From: Actinobacteria bacterium UBA5182
GTDB lineage: Bacteria > Actinomycetota > UBA4738
Length of the DNA: 6,526 bases
Direction of reading: 5' to 3'
NCBI GenBank assembly: GCA_002413185.1
Contig: DHWM01000015.1
Coordinates: 1-6,526, forward strand
This document shows, piece by piece, positions 5,770 to 6,526 of this stretch. The notes under the pieces are model-generated. The model was not told the origin of the DNA. It did no database searches and saw only the letters and a list, made by a program, of their open reading frames with translations. Position numbers and translations under genes: made by a program. Numbering within the stretch: position 1 is the stretch's first letter; each line of letters starts with the position of its first letter.

Positions 5770-5799
5770 AGGGCGGGCTCTCTCCGGAGAACCCGCCCT
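5770..5799 (+). terminator. Long stem-loop, probable terminator after the small gene
   Basis: AGGGCGGG (5770-5777) pairs with CCCGCCCT (5792-5799). After one C-A mismatch the stem continues with four more pairs (5779-5782 with 5787-5790) and closes on a TCCG tetraloop. The stem is strong, but the following bases (TCGTGTTCG) are only mildly T-rich, as is common in G+C-rich actinobacteria. It lies 24 bases after the small gene's stop and would separate it from lipA. Confidence 0.7.
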
Positions 5800-5818
5800 T
5801 CGTGTTCGACCCGCGGGC

Positions 5819-5824
5819 TACACT
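5819..5824 (+). promoter_or_regulatory. -10 element (TACACT) for probable leaderless lipA mRNA
   Basis: TACACT fits the TANNNT consensus and ends 7 bases before the lipA ATG, placing the transcription start at or beside that ATG. No good Shine-Dalgarno sequence is present (GGCTGGC only). No clear -35 was seen. Its place just after a terminator hairpin supports an independent lipA promoter. Confidence 0.5.
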
Positions 5825-5831
5825 GGCTGGC

Positions 5832-6526
5832 ATGCCGGTCCGCGATCACAATCCGCATCGCAGGCGCCTGTACCTTCCAGTCGTCGCGGCGAACGGCCCG
5901 GACCGACAGGGCGGCGTTGCGACCCTCGATGACTCCCACGCGGCGCACTCGGTCGGGTGCGCCCAGACCGTCCGCCCGGCGCGACGACCCGACTGGTTGA
6001 AGGTCAAGGCGCAGTTCGGGCCCAACTACGCCGACCTCAAGCGGATCATGCGGACCCGCTCTCTGCACACGGTGTGCGAGGAGGCGGGCTGTCCGAACAT
6101 CTACGAGTGCTGGGAAGAACGGGAGGCCACGTTCCTGATCCTGGGCGACCGGTGCACCCGCCGCTGCGGCTTCTGCGACGTGATGACGGCGAAGCCCTTC
6201 GCCGTCGACGAGGACGAGCCACGCCGGATCGCCGAAGCAGTGGAGGCGATGGGACTCCGATACGTGGTCCTGACGGGCGTGGCTCGGGACGACCTCCCCG
6301 ACGGCGGCGCCAGGATCTGGGCCGCGTGCATCGAGGCGGTCCGTGAGGCGGTGCCAGGGTGCGGCATCGAGGTGCTCCCCACCGACTTCAAGGGCGGCGA
6401 GCGGGACATCGCCACCGTCCTCGAGGCGGGACCCGACGCGTTCGCCCACAACCTGGAGACCGTCCGGCGGCTGCACGGCGCGATCCGCCCGGCCTTCGGA
6501 TACGACCGTTCGCTCGAGGTGCTTCG
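5832..6526 (+). CDS. lipA: Lipoyl synthase LipA, N-terminal 231 residues (3' end outside window)
   Basis: LipA is the radical SAM enzyme that inserts two sulfurs into the octanoyl chain placed by LipB, completing lipoate on E2 and GcvH. Both iron-sulfur motifs are intact: the auxiliary cluster CX4CX5C (Cys82, Cys87, Cys93 in VCEEAGCPNIYECW) and the radical SAM CX3CX2C (Cys108, Cys112, Cys115 in RCTRRCGFCD). Further family segments are EREATFLILGD, VVLTGVARDDLPDGGA, EVLPTDFKG and HNLETVRRLH, and the frame is still open at the window edge after RPAFGYDRSLEVL. The ATG at 5832-5834 is the only standard start before the conserved RPDWLK (53-57). It leaves about 50 poorly conserved residues including Cys43, somewhat longer than usual for LipA. 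A -10-like TACACT sits 7 bases upstream. About 70-100 C-terminal residues are missing. Confidence 0.96.
   Translation, partial: MPVRDHNPHRRRLYLPVVAANGPDRQGGVATLDDSHAAHSVGCAQTVRPARRPDWLKVKAQFGPNYADLKRIMRTRSLHTVCEEAGCPNIYECWEEREATFLILGDRCTRRCGFCDVMTAKPFAVDEDEPRRIAEAVEAMGLRYVVLTGVARDDLPDGGARIWAACIEAVREAVPGCGIEVLPTDFKGGERDIATVLEAGPDAFAHNLETVRRLHGAIRPAFGYDRSLEVL

Noticed and set aside
5700..6476. Minus-strand open frame opposite lipA and the terminator region
   Set aside because: The plus strand carries intact LipA iron-sulfur motifs, and the antisense frame crosses the hairpin and promoter.

Overview
The window is G+C-rich (roughly two thirds by eye). Gene content, codon use and protein styles (class F-type sortase, lipB/lipA, bkd-type E1 subunits, GTG starts, start codons with little or no leader) suggest an actinobacterium, probably an uncultivated lineage. 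No rRNA or other phylogenetic marker is present, so this is an inference.

Layout, left to right. The 3' end of lipB (octanoyltransferase) enters at base 1. It is followed immediately by a class F-like sortase catalytic core that has no room for its usual N-terminal membrane anchor. A short hairpin separates these from two minus-strand genes: a thioredoxin-TPR protein of the CnoX/YbbN type, and an unusual single-chain fusion of an acyl carrier protein domain to a PlsC-type acyltransferase. An 88-base divergent promoter region follows. From it runs a plus-strand operon encoding E1-alpha and E1-beta of a branched-chain 2-oxoacid dehydrogenase-type complex, translationally coupled to a GNAT acetyltransferase. 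Next come a small conserved-looking protein of unknown function with a strong Shine-Dalgarno sequence, a long hairpin terminator, and lipA (lipoyl synthase), which runs off the right edge.

How the genes may work together. LipB and LipA build the lipoyl cofactor needed by the E2 subunit of 2-oxoacid dehydrogenases, and E1-alpha/beta lie between them, so lipoate-dependent branched-chain oxoacid oxidation is the likely theme. E2 and E3 are not in the window. Branched acyl-CoAs from such a complex are known primers for branched fatty acids in many bacteria. The divergently transcribed ACP-PlsC fusion could place such acyl chains into phospholipid, but this link is an inference from position only.

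The main points for a second look are the ACP-PlsC fusion, the anchorless sortase abutting lipB, the apparent CTG start of the acetyltransferase overlapping the E1-beta stop, the acidic tail on E1-alpha, and three genes whose -10-like hexamers sit so close to the ATG that leaderless mRNAs are likely. No mobile elements, CRISPR arrays, tRNAs or rRNAs were seen.
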